A DNA stretch of 64,000 nt from Chryseobacterium sp. FP211-J200 (GCF_001643375.1 NZ_LSHB01000028.1:1-64000), one strand, 5' to 3'. Counted from the stretch's first letter, positions 6,595-16,025 are shown. Notes: generated by a model from the letters alone, not told the origin. Numbers and translations: made by a program.

Positions 6595-9039
6595 TCACAT
6601 CTTACGTGACTGCTGAATCAATTTCTGAATTCTTGCATCCAGATTTTCACTTGTTAAAGTCTGTCTCAAACTGTCAACTTTAATAGGGAAACTCAAAGGT
6701 GTAAATTTATCGGAATATCTTAAAATAAACTTCGATTTTTCAATCCTTTTGAAAGCTTCTACTAAACGTTGTTCCTGAAGTTGCATATTAAAAACTTCGG
6801 TATAAGCCTGTCTTACGAGAAAATGATTCGGGTCGTAATCTTCCAGAACTTTAAAAATTAATCCGGCTGAACTCTGCAACGCTTTATTGGAACGTTGCTG
6901 TCCGGGAAAATTCTGTACAACCATTCCTGAAATCACCGCAATATCCCTGAATTTACGTCTTGCCATCTCTGCCGAATTGATGCTGGAAATCACATCAACC
7001 ATCAGGTTGTCTCGAGTCAGAATTTTCTCCAAATTATGTTCATTCAGTGGAATTTCTTTATCGCTAAATAACTCAAACCCATAATCATTCATCGCCATCG
7101 AAAATGAAATCGGAGCCAGTTTTGAAATTCTATAAGCAATCAAAGCAGCCATCACTTCGTGGACCAACCGGCCTTCAAAAGGATACATAAACAAATGATA
7201 ACCTTCCCGGTTTTTAATTAATTCAATCAAAAATTCATCATCTTTCGGTATGTGCGACCGTTTTTCCTGATTGGCTAACAATGGATGCAGAAATTTCAGT
7301 TCCTTCTCAGAAGCTTTCGGATTCAAGGCGCCTGACAATTTTTCTCTTAAAAAATGACCCAAGTTGGAACTTAAAGGCAATCTTCCTCCCAGATAACTTG
7401 GAGCCTGTGCCTTTCCTTTCGAAGCTCGAACGAAAACCGTCATATCTTTAATCATCGCCACTTCCAAAACCCGACCCGCCAATATAAATTTCTCTTCTTT
7501 CTTCAATCTTGAAATAAAATATTCCTCAACCATCCCGATATAACCGCCGGAAATAAATTTCACTTTCAGCATTGCATCGCTGACGATGGCACCCATATTC
7601 ATTCGGTGGAGCATTGCAATTTTTCGGGAAGTTACTTTGTGCAGACCGTCTTCCATCACCACAACTTTGTGATATTCTTCGTAGCTTTTCAAGGCACTTC
7701 CGCCAATCGTGAGGAAATCTACCATCGCTTTCCATTCCTCATCTCTGATTTCCTGAAACGTATATATTTTTTTGATTCTTTCATAAACTTCCTGAGGGAA
7801 AAATCCATCTCCAACCGCCAAAGTCATCAGAAACTGCACCAGAACATCGAAACACAAAACCACAGGTTCGCGTGGCTCGATAACTTTTTGTTTTACAGCC
7901 TCTTTCAAAGCAGCAACTTCTATGAGTTCCAAAGAATGCGTGGGAACACAGAAAATTTTCGAGGTCTCAAAAGGGGAGTGGCCACTTCGTCCGGCACGCT
8001 GCAAAAATCTCGCAACACCTTTCGCAGAGCCAATTTGAATGACCGTATCCACAGGTTTAAAATCAATTCCCAAATCCAAAGATGATGTGGAAACGACGGC
8101 TTTCAGTTTTCCTGAACTTAAATTTTCTTCAATCCAGATTCTCAGATGCGCGTCAATCGAACTGTGATGAATGGCGATTTGTCCGGCAAAATCTGGATAG
8201 GCATTCAGCAAAAGCTGATACCACATTTCGCTCTGACTACGGGTATTCGTAAAAACAATAGTCGACTTTGATTCTAAAATAATTGGAACCACTTTATCAG
8301 CCAGTTTTTGTCCGAGATGTCCTGCCCAAGGCAAAAGTTCAACTTCGTCCGGAAAGACGGAAATGATATCGATTTTCTTGAGTTCTTTTGCTGTAATCTT
8401 TGTTTTTTTAACGTCATACGGAATCAAAACATCCTGCGCTTCATCAAGGTTTCCGATGGTTGCCGTAATTCCCCAGATTTTAAGTTTCGGAACGTAATGA
8501 AAGAGCTGTGAAATTCCCAACTCGACCATCACACCACGTTTTGAACCCAACAATTCGTGCCACTCATCTACGGCAACACAGTGCATACTGTTAAAAAATC
8601 GCTGATGATTTTTTTGAGCTAAAAGCAAGTGCAAACTTTCGGGCGTGACAACCAGAATTTCGGGCATATTTTTAACCTGTTGCTGACGAACTTTTGGGTC
8701 GGTGTCGCCATTTCTTACGCCAACTGCCCAATCCAGACCAATCTCGTCAATCGCTTCCTGCATTGCTTTGGCGATATCTTTTGAAAGTGAACGGAGTGGT
8801 GTAATCCAAATCATTTTCAGTCCTTTTTTGTATTTGTCGGGATAAGTCAGGAAATCTGAAACCAAAGCTAAAAATACCGAAAAAGTTTTCCCAAAACCCG
8901 TCGGCGCAACTACCATTCCGCTATAACCACTGCCGAATTTCTTCCAGGTGTCGACTTGAAATTTAAATGGCGAGTTGCCTTTCGCCATCATCCAGTTTTG
9001 AATGATTTTAAAGCCTTCGGTATTTTCGTAGGTGCTCAA
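6595..9039 (-). CDS. Ligase-associated DNA damage response DEXH-box helicase (Lhr-like)
   Basis: The 814-residue superfamily 2 helicase has Walker A APTGFGKT (about residue 45-52), motif Ia ITPLRSLSKD, the DEXH box as DEWH (CVAVDEWHELL), SATIGNL-type motif III (ITATIGNL), and motifs V-VI STSSLDLGIDF and FLQRAGRSGH. The C-terminal half is the Lhr-type winged-helix and beta region. Length fits the ligase-associated Lhr subgroup, shorter than E. coli Lhr. It should unwind DNA 3'-5' in repair with the ligase, exonuclease and PdeM encoded around it. It is divergent from the methyltransferase gene (131 bp apart). Confidence 0.93.
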   Translation of the reverse strand: MSTYENTEGFKIIQNWMMAKGNSPFKFQVDTWKKFGSGYSGMVVAPTGFGKTFSVFLALVSDFLTYPDKYKKGLKMIWITPLRSLSKDIAKAMQEAIDEIGLDWAVGVRNGDTDPKVRQQQVKNMPEILVVTPESLHLLLAQKNHQRFFNSMHCVAVDEWHELLGSKRGVMVELGISQLFHYVPKLKIWGITATIGNLDEAQDVLIPYDVKKTKITAKELKKIDIISVFPDEVELLPWAGHLGQKLADKVVPIILESKSTIVFTNTRSQSEMWYQLLLNAYPDFAGQIAIHHSSIDAHLRIWIEENLSSGKLKAVVSTSSLDLGIDFKPVDTVIQIGSAKGVARFLQRAGRSGHSPFETSKIFCVPTHSLELIEVAALKEAVKQKVIEPREPVVLCFDVLVQFLMTLAVGDGFFPQEVYERIKKIYTFQEIRDEEWKAMVDFLTIGGSALKSYEEYHKVVVMEDGLHKVTSRKIAMLHRMNMGAIVSDAMLKVKFISGGYIGMVEEYFISRLKKEEKFILAGRVLEVAMIKDMTVFVRASKGKAQAPSYLGGRLPLSSNLGHFLREKLSGALNPKASEKELKFLHPLLANQEKRSHIPKDDEFLIELIKNREGYHLFMYPFEGRLVHEVMAALIAYRISKLAPISFSMAMNDYGFELFSDKEIPLNEHNLEKILTRDNLMVDVISSINSAEMARRKFRDIAVISGMVVQNFPGQQRSNKALQSSAGLIFKVLEDYDPNHFLVRQAYTEVFNMQLQEQRLVEAFKRIEKSKFILRYSDKFTPLSFPIKVDSLRQTLTSENLDARIQKLIQQSRKM

Positions 9040-9099
9040 ATTGTTTTATTAAGTCTAATCTTAGATAGTATCAAACATTTAACCATTTTCAAAATAAAA

Positions 9100-9131
9100 T
9101 TGCAGTTTTCTATTTTCATTTAATATATTTG
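9100..9131 (+). promoter_or_regulatory. Promoter of the restriction-modification genes
   Basis: TTG (9100-9102) and TATATTTG (9124-9131) are separated by 21 bases, fitting the flavobacterial consensus. This places transcription start near 9137, about 34 bases before the methyltransferase ATG. Confidence 0.65.
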
Positions 9132-9170
9132 AATAATTAAATTGTAAACTAAAATTGTGATATTTAAACT

Positions 9171-10520
9171 ATGCAGATTGAAAATTTAGAAAACGAAGAG
9201 GGTGTAGTTAAAGAGCCACAATTGGAATTCTTGTACTATCAAAATTCGAAAAAAGAAACGCAAAAAGAAACCTTAAATGTCCTTTCATTATTCTCTGGTT
9301 GTGGAGGAATGGATTTAGGATTTGAGGGTGGCTTTTCTGTGTTACAAGAATCTGTAAATGAGGTTTTAACACCAGAATTTATTAATAGAAAATTAAAGAA
9401 CGGATTTGTAGAATTAAAAAAAACAAAATTTAAAACCGTTTTTGCTAATGATATTTTATCTGATGCCAGAAATGCTTGGGTTAATTATTTTTCAAAACGA
9501 GGAAATAATGCAGAAGATTTTTTTCAAGAGAGTATTGTTGATTTAGTAAAAATGCATAAAAGCGGAATTCCTATTTTCCCAAATGAAATTGATATTGTAA
9601 CTGGTGGATTTCCTTGTCAAGATTTTAGTTTATCAGGCAAAAGAAATGGATTTAATTCTCACAAAAATCATAAAGGCGAATTAATCGATGACACAACTGC
9701 TTCTATCGAAACAAGAGGTCAACTTTATATGTGGATGAAAGAGGTTATTGAGATTACACAACCAAAAATTTTCATTGCTGAAAATGTGAAAGGTTTAGTT
9801 AATCTCGATAATGTGAAAGAAATTATTCAAAATGATTTTTCTTCAGCTAATGGAAACGGATATATTGTTTTAGAACCACAGGTTTTACACTCAGCAAATT
9901 ATGGGGTTCCTCAATCTAGAGAACGAGTGATTTTTATTGGAATTAAGAAATCTGCACTAAGAGAAGGAATTATTAAAGAATTAGAACAACATAATATTTC
10001 AGAAAAATATAATCCTTATCCAAAACCTACCCATTCTTACACTGATACAGGTATTGATTTAAAACATTTTGTCCAGCTAAAGAATATTTTTAAAAATTTG
10101 CAAGAACCTGAAAATTCAAATGATTTATCTCAAAAATCTTACTCTAAAGCAAAATTTATGGGTAAACATTGTCAAGGACAAACTGAAATAAAACTCTCCA
10201 GTATATCTCCAACAATTAGAGCAGAACATCACGGAAATATAGAATTTAGACGTCTTTCAAGAGAAAATAATGGAAAAATTGAAAGCGAATTGCAAAAAGG
10301 ATTAATAGAAAGAAGATTAACTGTGAGAGAATGCGCATTAATCCAGACCTTTCCTCCTGATTATGATTTTGTAATTGAAAATAAAAATGGTCGAAAAGGT
10401 TCATATTTAGTGAGTCCTTCTCAAGCTTATAAAATTATTGGCAATGCAGTTCCACCTCTTCTTGCATATAATTTAGCAAGACGAATTGAAGAGGTATGGG
10501 ATTTATATTTTAAAAAATAG
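9171..10520 (+). CDS. DNA (cytosine-5)-methyltransferase of a type II restriction-modification system
   Basis: The 449-residue enzyme shows the m5C methyltransferase motifs in order: I LSLFSGCGGMDLGF (39-51), IV GGFPCQDFS with catalytic Cys149, VI ENVKG (204-208), VIII QSRERVIFIG (248-257) and X GNAVPP (424-429). The target-recognition region between VIII and X is moderate in size. About 30 extra residues lie between motifs I and II. The methyl donor would be S-adenosylmethionine. The next gene starts 1 bp later and encodes a likely cognate endonuclease. The pair points opposite to the repair genes on both sides and looks more AT-rich than they are, suggesting acquisition. The recognition sequence cannot be read from the protein. 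Confidence 0.95.
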   Translation: MQIENLENEEGVVKEPQLEFLYYQNSKKETQKETLNVLSLFSGCGGMDLGFEGGFSVLQESVNEVLTPEFINRKLKNGFVELKKTKFKTVFANDILSDARNAWVNYFSKRGNNAEDFFQESIVDLVKMHKSGIPIFPNEIDIVTGGFPCQDFSLSGKRNGFNSHKNHKGELIDDTTASIETRGQLYMWMKEVIEITQPKIFIAENVKGLVNLDNVKEIIQNDFSSANGNGYIVLEPQVLHSANYGVPQSRERVIFIGIKKSALREGIIKELEQHNISEKYNPYPKPTHSYTDTGIDLKHFVQLKNIFKNLQEPENSNDLSQKSYSKAKFMGKHCQGQTEIKLSSISPTIRAEHHGNIEFRRLSRENNGKIESELQKGLIERRLTVRECALIQTFPPDYDFVIENKNGRKGSYLVSPSQAYKIIGNAVPPLLAYNLARRIEEVWDLYFKK

Positions 10521-10521
10521 T

Positions 10522-11580
10522 ATGGTAGTTTCAATAAACTCAGAGCCAAATAAAAATGAATTTAATTCTTTACTTAGTAAAACTATTGAGGAACTAAATA
10601 TTCACGGACAAAACCCTTCAAAAGAAATTGAGAAATTATTTGGAAGAAATCTTGAGCCATACGTAAAAGATTTAATGTCTGAGTTAGCAATGGGCACTCC
10701 ATTTGAAAATTCAATTGAGTTAATTGGAGGACAAAAATTTCCTGATATCATTGCTAAGAAATTTTACGGAATTGAAGTGAAGACTACAACTCAAAATCAT
10801 TGGAAAACAACAGGTAATAGTGTTTTGGAAGGTACACGTGTTGAAAATATTGAAAGGATTTTTATGTTATTCGCAAAACTAGCAAATCCAATTGAATTTC
10901 GTTGTCGACCTTATGAGGAAGTTTTGTCAGAAGTTGTTGTCACTCATTCTCCAAGATATTTAATTGATATGAATTTGGAGCAAGGTAAAACTATTTTTGA
11001 TAAAATAAATATGTCTTACGATACTCTTCGAAAGAAAGAGAATCCTATTCGTCCGATTGTTGATTACTATAAAAGTAAATTAAAACAAGGTGAGGAACTT
11101 TGGTGGATGGACAATCAAGAGCAAGTTGGAGGATTAAAACTCCGATTTTGGAATAAAATTAGCAAAGAGGAAAGGAAGCAATTATTGATTTTAGGAATGG
11201 TTTTGTTTCCCGAAGTATTTGGTAATTCTCAAGATAAGTTTAATCGATTTGCTTTTTGGTTAGTTTCAAAACATAATATTGTTTGTCCAAATACTCGAGA
11301 CCCATTTACTGCAGGAGGAACAGGAGATTTTTTTATCGGCTCAAAAGTATACAATAAAGTTTCAAGAATTTTCTTAAACTTGCTGAATAGTACTTCGGAA
11401 ATAGTTGAAGCAATTATACAAATCCCAACCAATGAACTTTCTGAATATTGGGAAATAAAAACAACTGAGAAAAAGAAAATTTTTGATTGGATAAATTTGG
11501 TTTTTGAACAATCAAGAAAGATTCAAGTTGCAATTAATTTAGACATAAAAGAAATTCTATATCAATTAATTATTAAATAA
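10522..11580 (+). CDS. Putative type II restriction endonuclease paired with the m5C methyltransferase
   Basis: I start it at the ATG at 10522, one base after the methyltransferase stop; an in-frame ATG at 10486 would overlap that gene by 35 bases. The 352-residue product contains FPDIIAKKFYGIEVKTT at about residues 74-90, which fits the PD-(D/E)xK nuclease core (PD...EVK). The rest is mostly helical with no other motif I recognise. Its tight coupling to an m5C methyltransferase makes it the likely restriction partner. It ends 3 bp from the end of the convergent repair ligase, a very compact junction. Family and recognition site are not identified. Confidence 0.72.
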   Translation: MVVSINSEPNKNEFNSLLSKTIEELNIHGQNPSKEIEKLFGRNLEPYVKDLMSELAMGTPFENSIELIGGQKFPDIIAKKFYGIEVKTTTQNHWKTTGNSVLEGTRVENIERIFMLFAKLANPIEFRCRPYEEVLSEVVVTHSPRYLIDMNLEQGKTIFDKINMSYDTLRKKENPIRPIVDYYKSKLKQGEELWWMDNQEQVGGLKLRFWNKISKEERKQLLILGMVLFPEVFGNSQDKFNRFAFWLVSKHNIVCPNTRDPFTAGGTGDFFIGSKVYNKVSRIFLNLLNSTSEIVEAIIQIPTNELSEYWEIKTTEKKKIFDWINLVFEQSRKIQVAINLDIKEILYQLIIK

Positions 11581-11583
11581 GAT

Positions 11584-13164
11584 TTACTGTATCAATTTCT
11601 TAATCTCTTCAATATCATCAATATCATTCACGGTTTTGTCTTTCCGCCATCTTAAAATTCTTGGGAAACGCAATGCCACACCGCTTTTGTGACGGTTGCT
11701 GAAACCAATTCCTTCAAATGCAATCTCGAAAACCAATTCAGCTTTCACGGTACGGACGGGACCGAATTTCTCAATCGCATTTTTATTCACAAACTTGCTG
11801 ACTTCCATTATTTCCTTGTCGGTCAAACCGGAATAGGCTTTGGCAATGGTGACCAGTTTATCACCACTTTTCACGGCAAAACTGTAATCGGTGTAGTAGG
11901 CACTTCGTCGTCCGCTTCCTTTCTGAGCGTATATCAAAACTGCATCAATAGTTAAAGGGCTGATTTTCCATTTCCACCAATCACCTTTTTTTCGTCCGGA
12001 ATGATAATGAGAATTTTTCTGTTTTAGCATCAGACCTTCACTATTGATTTCCCTTGAATTTTCTCTGATTAAATCTAATTTTCTCCAATCTTCAAAATCA
12101 ATAGCCTGAGGAATTTTGATATTTTCCGGAGATTCATTTAATAATAATTCCTGTAACATCGCTCTTCTTGCTGAGATAGGTTTTTCCCGTAAATCAGTTC
12201 CTTCGAGTTCCAAAATATCGTATGCAAAAACTTCAATCGGAATTTCTGCCAGCATTTTTTTAGTTAAAGTTTTCCGGTTCAAACGTTTCTGTAATTCGTT
12301 GAAATTTAAAACCTGACCATCTTTTACTGCAAGTATTTCCCCATCTATTACGAAATTTCCTTTCATCTTTTGTATAGTTTCAGCAATCTCAGGAAACTGT
12401 TCCGTAACCAATTCTTCTCCGCGAGACCAGATGAAAACTTCATCGTTCCTTCTGATGATTTGTCCACGAATTCCGTCCCACTTATATTCGATGAGCCATT
12501 CTTCAGGTTTACCCAAATCTTCCAGCTCTTTTTCCAACGGATAAGCCAAACAGAAAGGGTAGGGTTTTGAGTTATCGGGATTGATATTTTCTGCAGAAAT
12601 CAGTTCCTGAAATGAAACTTCATCTGGTTGCCATTTTCCCATCAAACTGTGCATCAGCGTGCTTGCTTCCTGTCCGGAAAATTTGGTCAGAGAATTAATC
12701 AAAGTTTTGGAGGAAACCCCAATTCTGAAACTTCCTCCCAATAATTTATTGAAAATCAACCGTTCGGTATAATCCAGTCCGTTCCACGAATTCAGAACAA
12801 ATTCCTTTTTTTCTGCTTCGGTTTTCGTTTTTAGTCCGATGATTTCCGTCATCCATTCAGACAAAGTTTTTTCGATTTTTTCTGTTGGTGGCGGAAGAAT
12901 TAACGAAATCGTCTCGCCCAAATCCCCAACCGAAGAATAACTTTCCTGAAACAGCCAGAAAGGCAGTTGAATAATCTCCAGCGCCCATTCTTTCATATAA
13001 TTGGTGTTCACATTTCGCTTGGGTCTTTTCCCGGTAAACAGGGCAATGAACCACAATTTATCATCATTTGGCGCACGCTCAAGATAATCGACGATGGCAT
13101 CGATTTTAGCATTTGTTTTATTGGTACTCTCCAAAGCGTTGATGAGTTCTGCGAAATTTTTCAT
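11584..13164 (-). CDS. Ligase-associated ATP-dependent DNA ligase
   Basis: The catalytic lysine is in EYKWDGIRGQ (about residue 228 from the start chosen), with the usual downstream ligase elements WSRGEELVTEQFP, FVIDGEILA, EGLMLKQKNSHYHSGRK and DWWKWK. An N-terminal helical DNA-binding domain precedes them, as in archaeal-type LigB. I choose the ATG at 13164 (MKNFAELINALEST), the normal N-terminus of this family. The frame stays open to an ATG at 13227, but those 21 extra codons lie mostly inside a dispersed non-coding repeat (13185-13294). It belongs with the MBL exonuclease upstream and the Lhr helicase downstream, from which it is now separated by a restriction-modification pair. Confidence 0.9.
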   Translation of the reverse strand: MKNFAELINALESTNKTNAKIDAIVDYLERAPNDDKLWFIALFTGKRPKRNVNTNYMKEWALEIIQLPFWLFQESYSSVGDLGETISLILPPPTEKIEKTLSEWMTEIIGLKTKTEAEKKEFVLNSWNGLDYTERLIFNKLLGGSFRIGVSSKTLINSLTKFSGQEASTLMHSLMGKWQPDEVSFQELISAENINPDNSKPYPFCLAYPLEKELEDLGKPEEWLIEYKWDGIRGQIIRRNDEVFIWSRGEELVTEQFPEIAETIQKMKGNFVIDGEILAVKDGQVLNFNELQKRLNRKTLTKKMLAEIPIEVFAYDILELEGTDLREKPISARRAMLQELLLNESPENIKIPQAIDFEDWRKLDLIRENSREINSEGLMLKQKNSHYHSGRKKGDWWKWKISPLTIDAVLIYAQKGSGRRSAYYTDYSFAVKSGDKLVTIAKAYSGLTDKEIMEVSKFVNKNAIEKFGPVRTVKAELVFEIAFEGIGFSNRHKSGVALRFPRILRWRKDKTVNDIDDIEEIKKLIQ

Positions 13165-13184
13165 TGCTTTATTTTCATTTATTT

Positions 13185-13294
13185 GGACAGCTTTATCCGC
13201 CTTCCGTTCCCAATCTTTTTTTGCCACACGTTTTTGTCCTTTAGTTGAAATCTGAGTTTAGGCAAAAAAAGGATTTCCACTCAAGTCGGGCTGC
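13185..13294 (+). repeat. Dispersed hairpin repeat, copy A (AATC subtype)
   Basis: It has the shared left end (GGACAGC, TATCCGCCTTCCGTTCCC) and right end (CTCAAGTCGGGCTGC). The inner arms AATCTTTTTTTGCC and GGCAAAAAAAGGATT pair with one bulged C. Related copies are at 27433, 37554, 45560 and 51059. This copy lies between the exonuclease and ligase genes and covers the ligase's alternative start. Confidence 0.9.
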
Positions 13295-13322
13295 GAGCAA
13301 TTCGACTTTTTAGTAATTAACA

Positions 13323-13392
13323 GGTTGCTCCTACGGAGCTTTAGATATTTTTGTTCTGATTTGCTATTAATAGGGCGCTCCTACAGAGCTTT
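13323..13392. repeat. Pair of short palindromic repeats
   Basis: GGTTGCTCCTACGGAGCTTT (13323-13342) and GGGCGCTCCTACAGAGCTTT (13373-13392) are near-identical and 50 bp apart. Each is close to a self-complementary GCTCC-TAC-GGAGC core. Similar short palindromes are common in flavobacterial intergenic regions. Function unknown. Confidence 0.7.
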
Positions 13393-13421
13393 CCAACCTT
13401 CAAGGTTTTATTTAGTAATGC

Positions 13422-14450
13422 CTATTCTTCTTTTTTATCCGATACAACTTCCTTTTCAACGACTTCTTCGTCATCATCGCCATACAAAGTTTCCACGACA
13501 TCAGATTTAATTCCGATTTCATTTAAATATTTAGAAAAAACTTCGGTTTGTCCGTGCGTGACGTGAACGATTTCTGCTTCGGTAGCTTTGATGGCTTGCA
13601 ATAATCCTTTCCAGTCGGCGTGGTCGCTCATCGGGAAGCCGGCATCCATACTTCGCCATCTTCTGGCACCGCGAACCTGCATCCATCCTGAACAAATTGC
13701 TGTTGCTGCGTCAGGAATTTTCTTAATGACATTACTGTCGACCAAAGCTGGCGGAACGATAACGATATCGCCTGCAACGTGTTTGATGCTTTCCCTGAAA
13801 TCGGGAACTTCATAATCAGGAAGCACGATTCCGACTTCTTCAAAGGCTTTGTTGAGTTTCCCAATAGAGTAGTGAACTTGAATTTTTCCCATTCCTTCAA
13901 CGGCTTTCATAATTCGCTGAGCTTTCCCCAAAGAATATCCGATGAAAACAGAAGTTTTCTGATTTTCCTGATTTCTTAAAACCCAATTCTGAAGTCTTTT
14001 ATTCAAATCGGGAACTTCGAGCCAATTGTAAATCGGAAGTCCGAAAGTACTTTCAGTCACAAATTCATTACATTTTACCACTTCAAAAGGCGTGCTCAAA
14101 CCATCATCCTGAACTTTATAATCTCCTGAAACTACGCTCACATAACCTTTATATTCCAAACGAATCTGTGCCGAGCCAATAATATGTCCAGCCGGATGCA
14201 TCGAAAGTTTAACTCCATTAATATCTAAAACTTCGCCGTATTGCAAAGTCTGACATTCGATGTCGGGAGAAATTCTTTGGTGTAAAATAGGTTTTGTGAA
14301 ATGATGACAAAGATATTTCTTCATTCCCCAACGCGCGTGGTCAGCGTGTCCGTGGGTGATGACCGCATAATCTACAGGTCGCCACGGGTCAATATAAAAT
14401 TTCCCCTGCGGACAGTAAATACCTTTGTTTGTAAATGTGATGAGTTTCAA
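13422..14450 (-). CDS. Ligase-associated DNA damage response exonuclease (MBL fold)
   Basis: The 342-residue metallo-beta-lactamase/beta-CASP-like protein has the HxHxDH zinc motif as THGHADHARW at about residues 32-41. Later metal positions are in MHPAGHIIGSAQI, VVSGDYK and SDHADWKGL, and a late HVTHGQTE. It matches the putative exonuclease of the ligase-associated cluster (SNM1/Pso2-like fold). The last 20 residues are highly acidic and probably disordered. It is the first gene of the repair set, with copy A of the dispersed repeat between it and the ligase. Confidence 0.92.
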   Translation of the reverse strand: MKLITFTNKGIYCPQGKFYIDPWRPVDYAVITHGHADHARWGMKKYLCHHFTKPILHQRISPDIECQTLQYGEVLDINGVKLSMHPAGHIIGSAQIRLEYKGYVSVVSGDYKVQDDGLSTPFEVVKCNEFVTESTFGLPIYNWLEVPDLNKRLQNWVLRNQENQKTSVFIGYSLGKAQRIMKAVEGMGKIQVHYSIGKLNKAFEEVGIVLPDYEVPDFRESIKHVAGDIVIVPPALVDSNVIKKIPDAATAICSGWMQVRGARRWRSMDAGFPMSDHADWKGLLQAIKATEAEIVHVTHGQTEVFSKYLNEIGIKSDVVETLYGDDDEEVVEKEVVSDKKEE

Positions 14451-14509
14451 AGAATTGATTTTTTTTAATGATTCAAAAAGCTGACCAATTGTTTTCTTTC
14501 ATTAATCGT

Positions 14510-14549
14510 GAAAAAAAAATCTCCAACAATAAATGATTATCGTTGGAGA
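14510..14549 (-). terminator. Intrinsic terminator of the general stress protein gene
   Basis: TCTCCAAC (14520-14527) pairs with GTTGGAGA (14542-14549). On the minus strand the stem is followed by a run of T (plus-strand A run ending at 14519). Confidence 0.85.
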
Positions 14550-14571
14550 AATTATATTGACAATTCAGAAA

Positions 14572-15078
14572 TTAAATCGTTGCGTTACCTTCTACACCGT
14601 CAGAATTATCGGTTTTACTTCCGCTGATTGCTGCTGCGGCAAAACTTAATAAACTAACCAATTTTCCGGCTTTCGTATCCCAATAGTAAGTCTCTTTTGG
14701 TTCTACTCGGATAATGGAAACATTCGGGTCATCTTTTCCGTCGAACCAAGCGTTGGCCATTGGCGACCATTTGTCTTCTATTGTGGACTTGTCTTTATAA
14801 ATATAAGCATCACCAAAAACAGAAAGATACTCAGAATTGCTGTTGTTCATAAAGTAAAGCTGAACACGTTTGTCTTCTTTGATCTCAAAATTCTTGTTGC
14901 TGGTTTCGCTGCTGATGAACCATAGATTTCCGTTTTCGTCGGTTTCCTGGATTCTCATTGGTCTGGAATTGACCGGCAATCTGTCTAGCTCCGTACAAAA
15001 CATACAGATTCTTGCTTTTTCCGACAGTTCCTTGATTTTTTCTATTGCTTCTTGGTTTGTTAAATCTTTTGTAGACAT
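14572..15078 (-). CDS. Pyridoxamine 5'-phosphate oxidase-family general stress protein
   Basis: The 168-residue protein has the flavin-binding split-barrel pattern of the GSP26-like group: ARICMFCTELDRLPVNSRPM, NLWFISSETSNKNFEI, VQLYFMNNSNSEYLSVFGDAYI and a late RVEPKETYYWDTKAGK. Such proteins bind FMN or related cofactors and are induced in general stress; their reaction is usually unknown. The C-terminal 30 residues are an Ala/Ser/Gly-rich tail. It is divergent from the ku gene (167 bp between starts), which contains no other gene. Confidence 0.85.
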   Translation of the reverse strand: MSTKDLTNQEAIEKIKELSEKARICMFCTELDRLPVNSRPMRIQETDENGNLWFISSETSNKNFEIKEDKRVQLYFMNNSNSEYLSVFGDAYIYKDKSTIEDKWSPMANAWFDGKDDPNVSIIRVEPKETYYWDTKAGKLVSLLSFAAAAISGSKTDNSDGVEGNATI

Positions 15079-15245
15079 AATAATTTATTTTTTAGTGATT
15101 GATTTCTGTAGGAGTTACAAATAATGTGCTAAAAGATTTGATTAGAATTATTAATGAAAATTTAGAAGTTTTGATGATGGAATATTTATTGTTAGAAACT
15201 CGGTAATAATTATTGATTATCAATTTCAATTTTAAAAACTGAATT

Positions 15246-16025
15246 ATGAGAGCAATCTGGAATGGCGCCATAGGCTTTGGACTTGTGAATATTCCCATCA
15301 AATTATATTCTGCGACAGATTCCAGCACTTTGGATTTGGATATGTTGGACAGCAAGGATTTGAGCAATATCAAATTCAAGCGAGTCAACGAGAAATCTGG
15401 AAAGGAAGTCGTTTGGGAAAATATTGTGAAAGGTTACAAACTGGAAGACAAATACATCGTTCTCGATAAAGAAGATTTTGCAGCGGCAAGTCCGGAGAAG
15501 TCGAAAGTTCTCAGTATTGCTCAATTCGTAAAACAAGACGAGATTGATTCTGCCCTGTTCGAAACACCTTATTTCCTTGAACCTCAAAAGAATGGTGAAG
15601 CGGCTTACAAATTATTATTAAAGTCATTAATGAAAACCAAAATGGTTGGAATCGGTTCTTTCATTTTGAGAGAACGTGAAATCCTCTGTTTGATTCGGCC
15701 TTACGATGATAAAATTTTGATGGTCAACAGAATGCGTTATCCTGAAGAAATGAGAAGCTATGAAGATTTGAAAATCCCAACCGGAAAAGCACCAAAACCT
15801 GACGAACTAAAGATGGCTGAATCATTAATAAAATCATTGGCGACCACTTTTGACCCTTTGAAATACAAAGACACTTACAACGCCGATCTATTGAAAATCA
15901 TCAAGCAAAAAGCAAAAGGCAAAAAAGTGAAATTGGTTGAAGAAAAAGAACCAAAAGGAAAAACCACCGATTTGATGGCAATGCTGAAAGCCAGTCTGGA
16001 AGGCAAAAAGAAAAAAGCTGGGTAG
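15246..16025 (+). CDS. ku: Ku protein for non-homologous end joining
   Basis: The 259-residue product begins MRAIWNGAIGFGLVNIPIKLYSA, the hallmark of bacterial Ku. It continues through the core barrel (GKEVVWENIVKGYKLEDKYIVLDKEDF) to a lysine-rich C-terminal tail that in other Ku proteins contacts LigD and DNA. Ku forms a homodimer ring on DNA ends and recruits LigD. The ligD gene follows 80 bp downstream in the same direction. Confidence 0.97.
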   Translation: MRAIWNGAIGFGLVNIPIKLYSATDSSTLDLDMLDSKDLSNIKFKRVNEKSGKEVVWENIVKGYKLEDKYIVLDKEDFAAASPEKSKVLSIAQFVKQDEIDSALFETPYFLEPQKNGEAAYKLLLKSLMKTKMVGIGSFILREREILCLIRPYDDKILMVNRMRYPEEMRSYEDLKIPTGKAPKPDELKMAESLIKSLATTFDPLKYKDTYNADLLKIIKQKAKGKKVKLVEEKEPKGKTTDLMAMLKASLEGKKKKAG

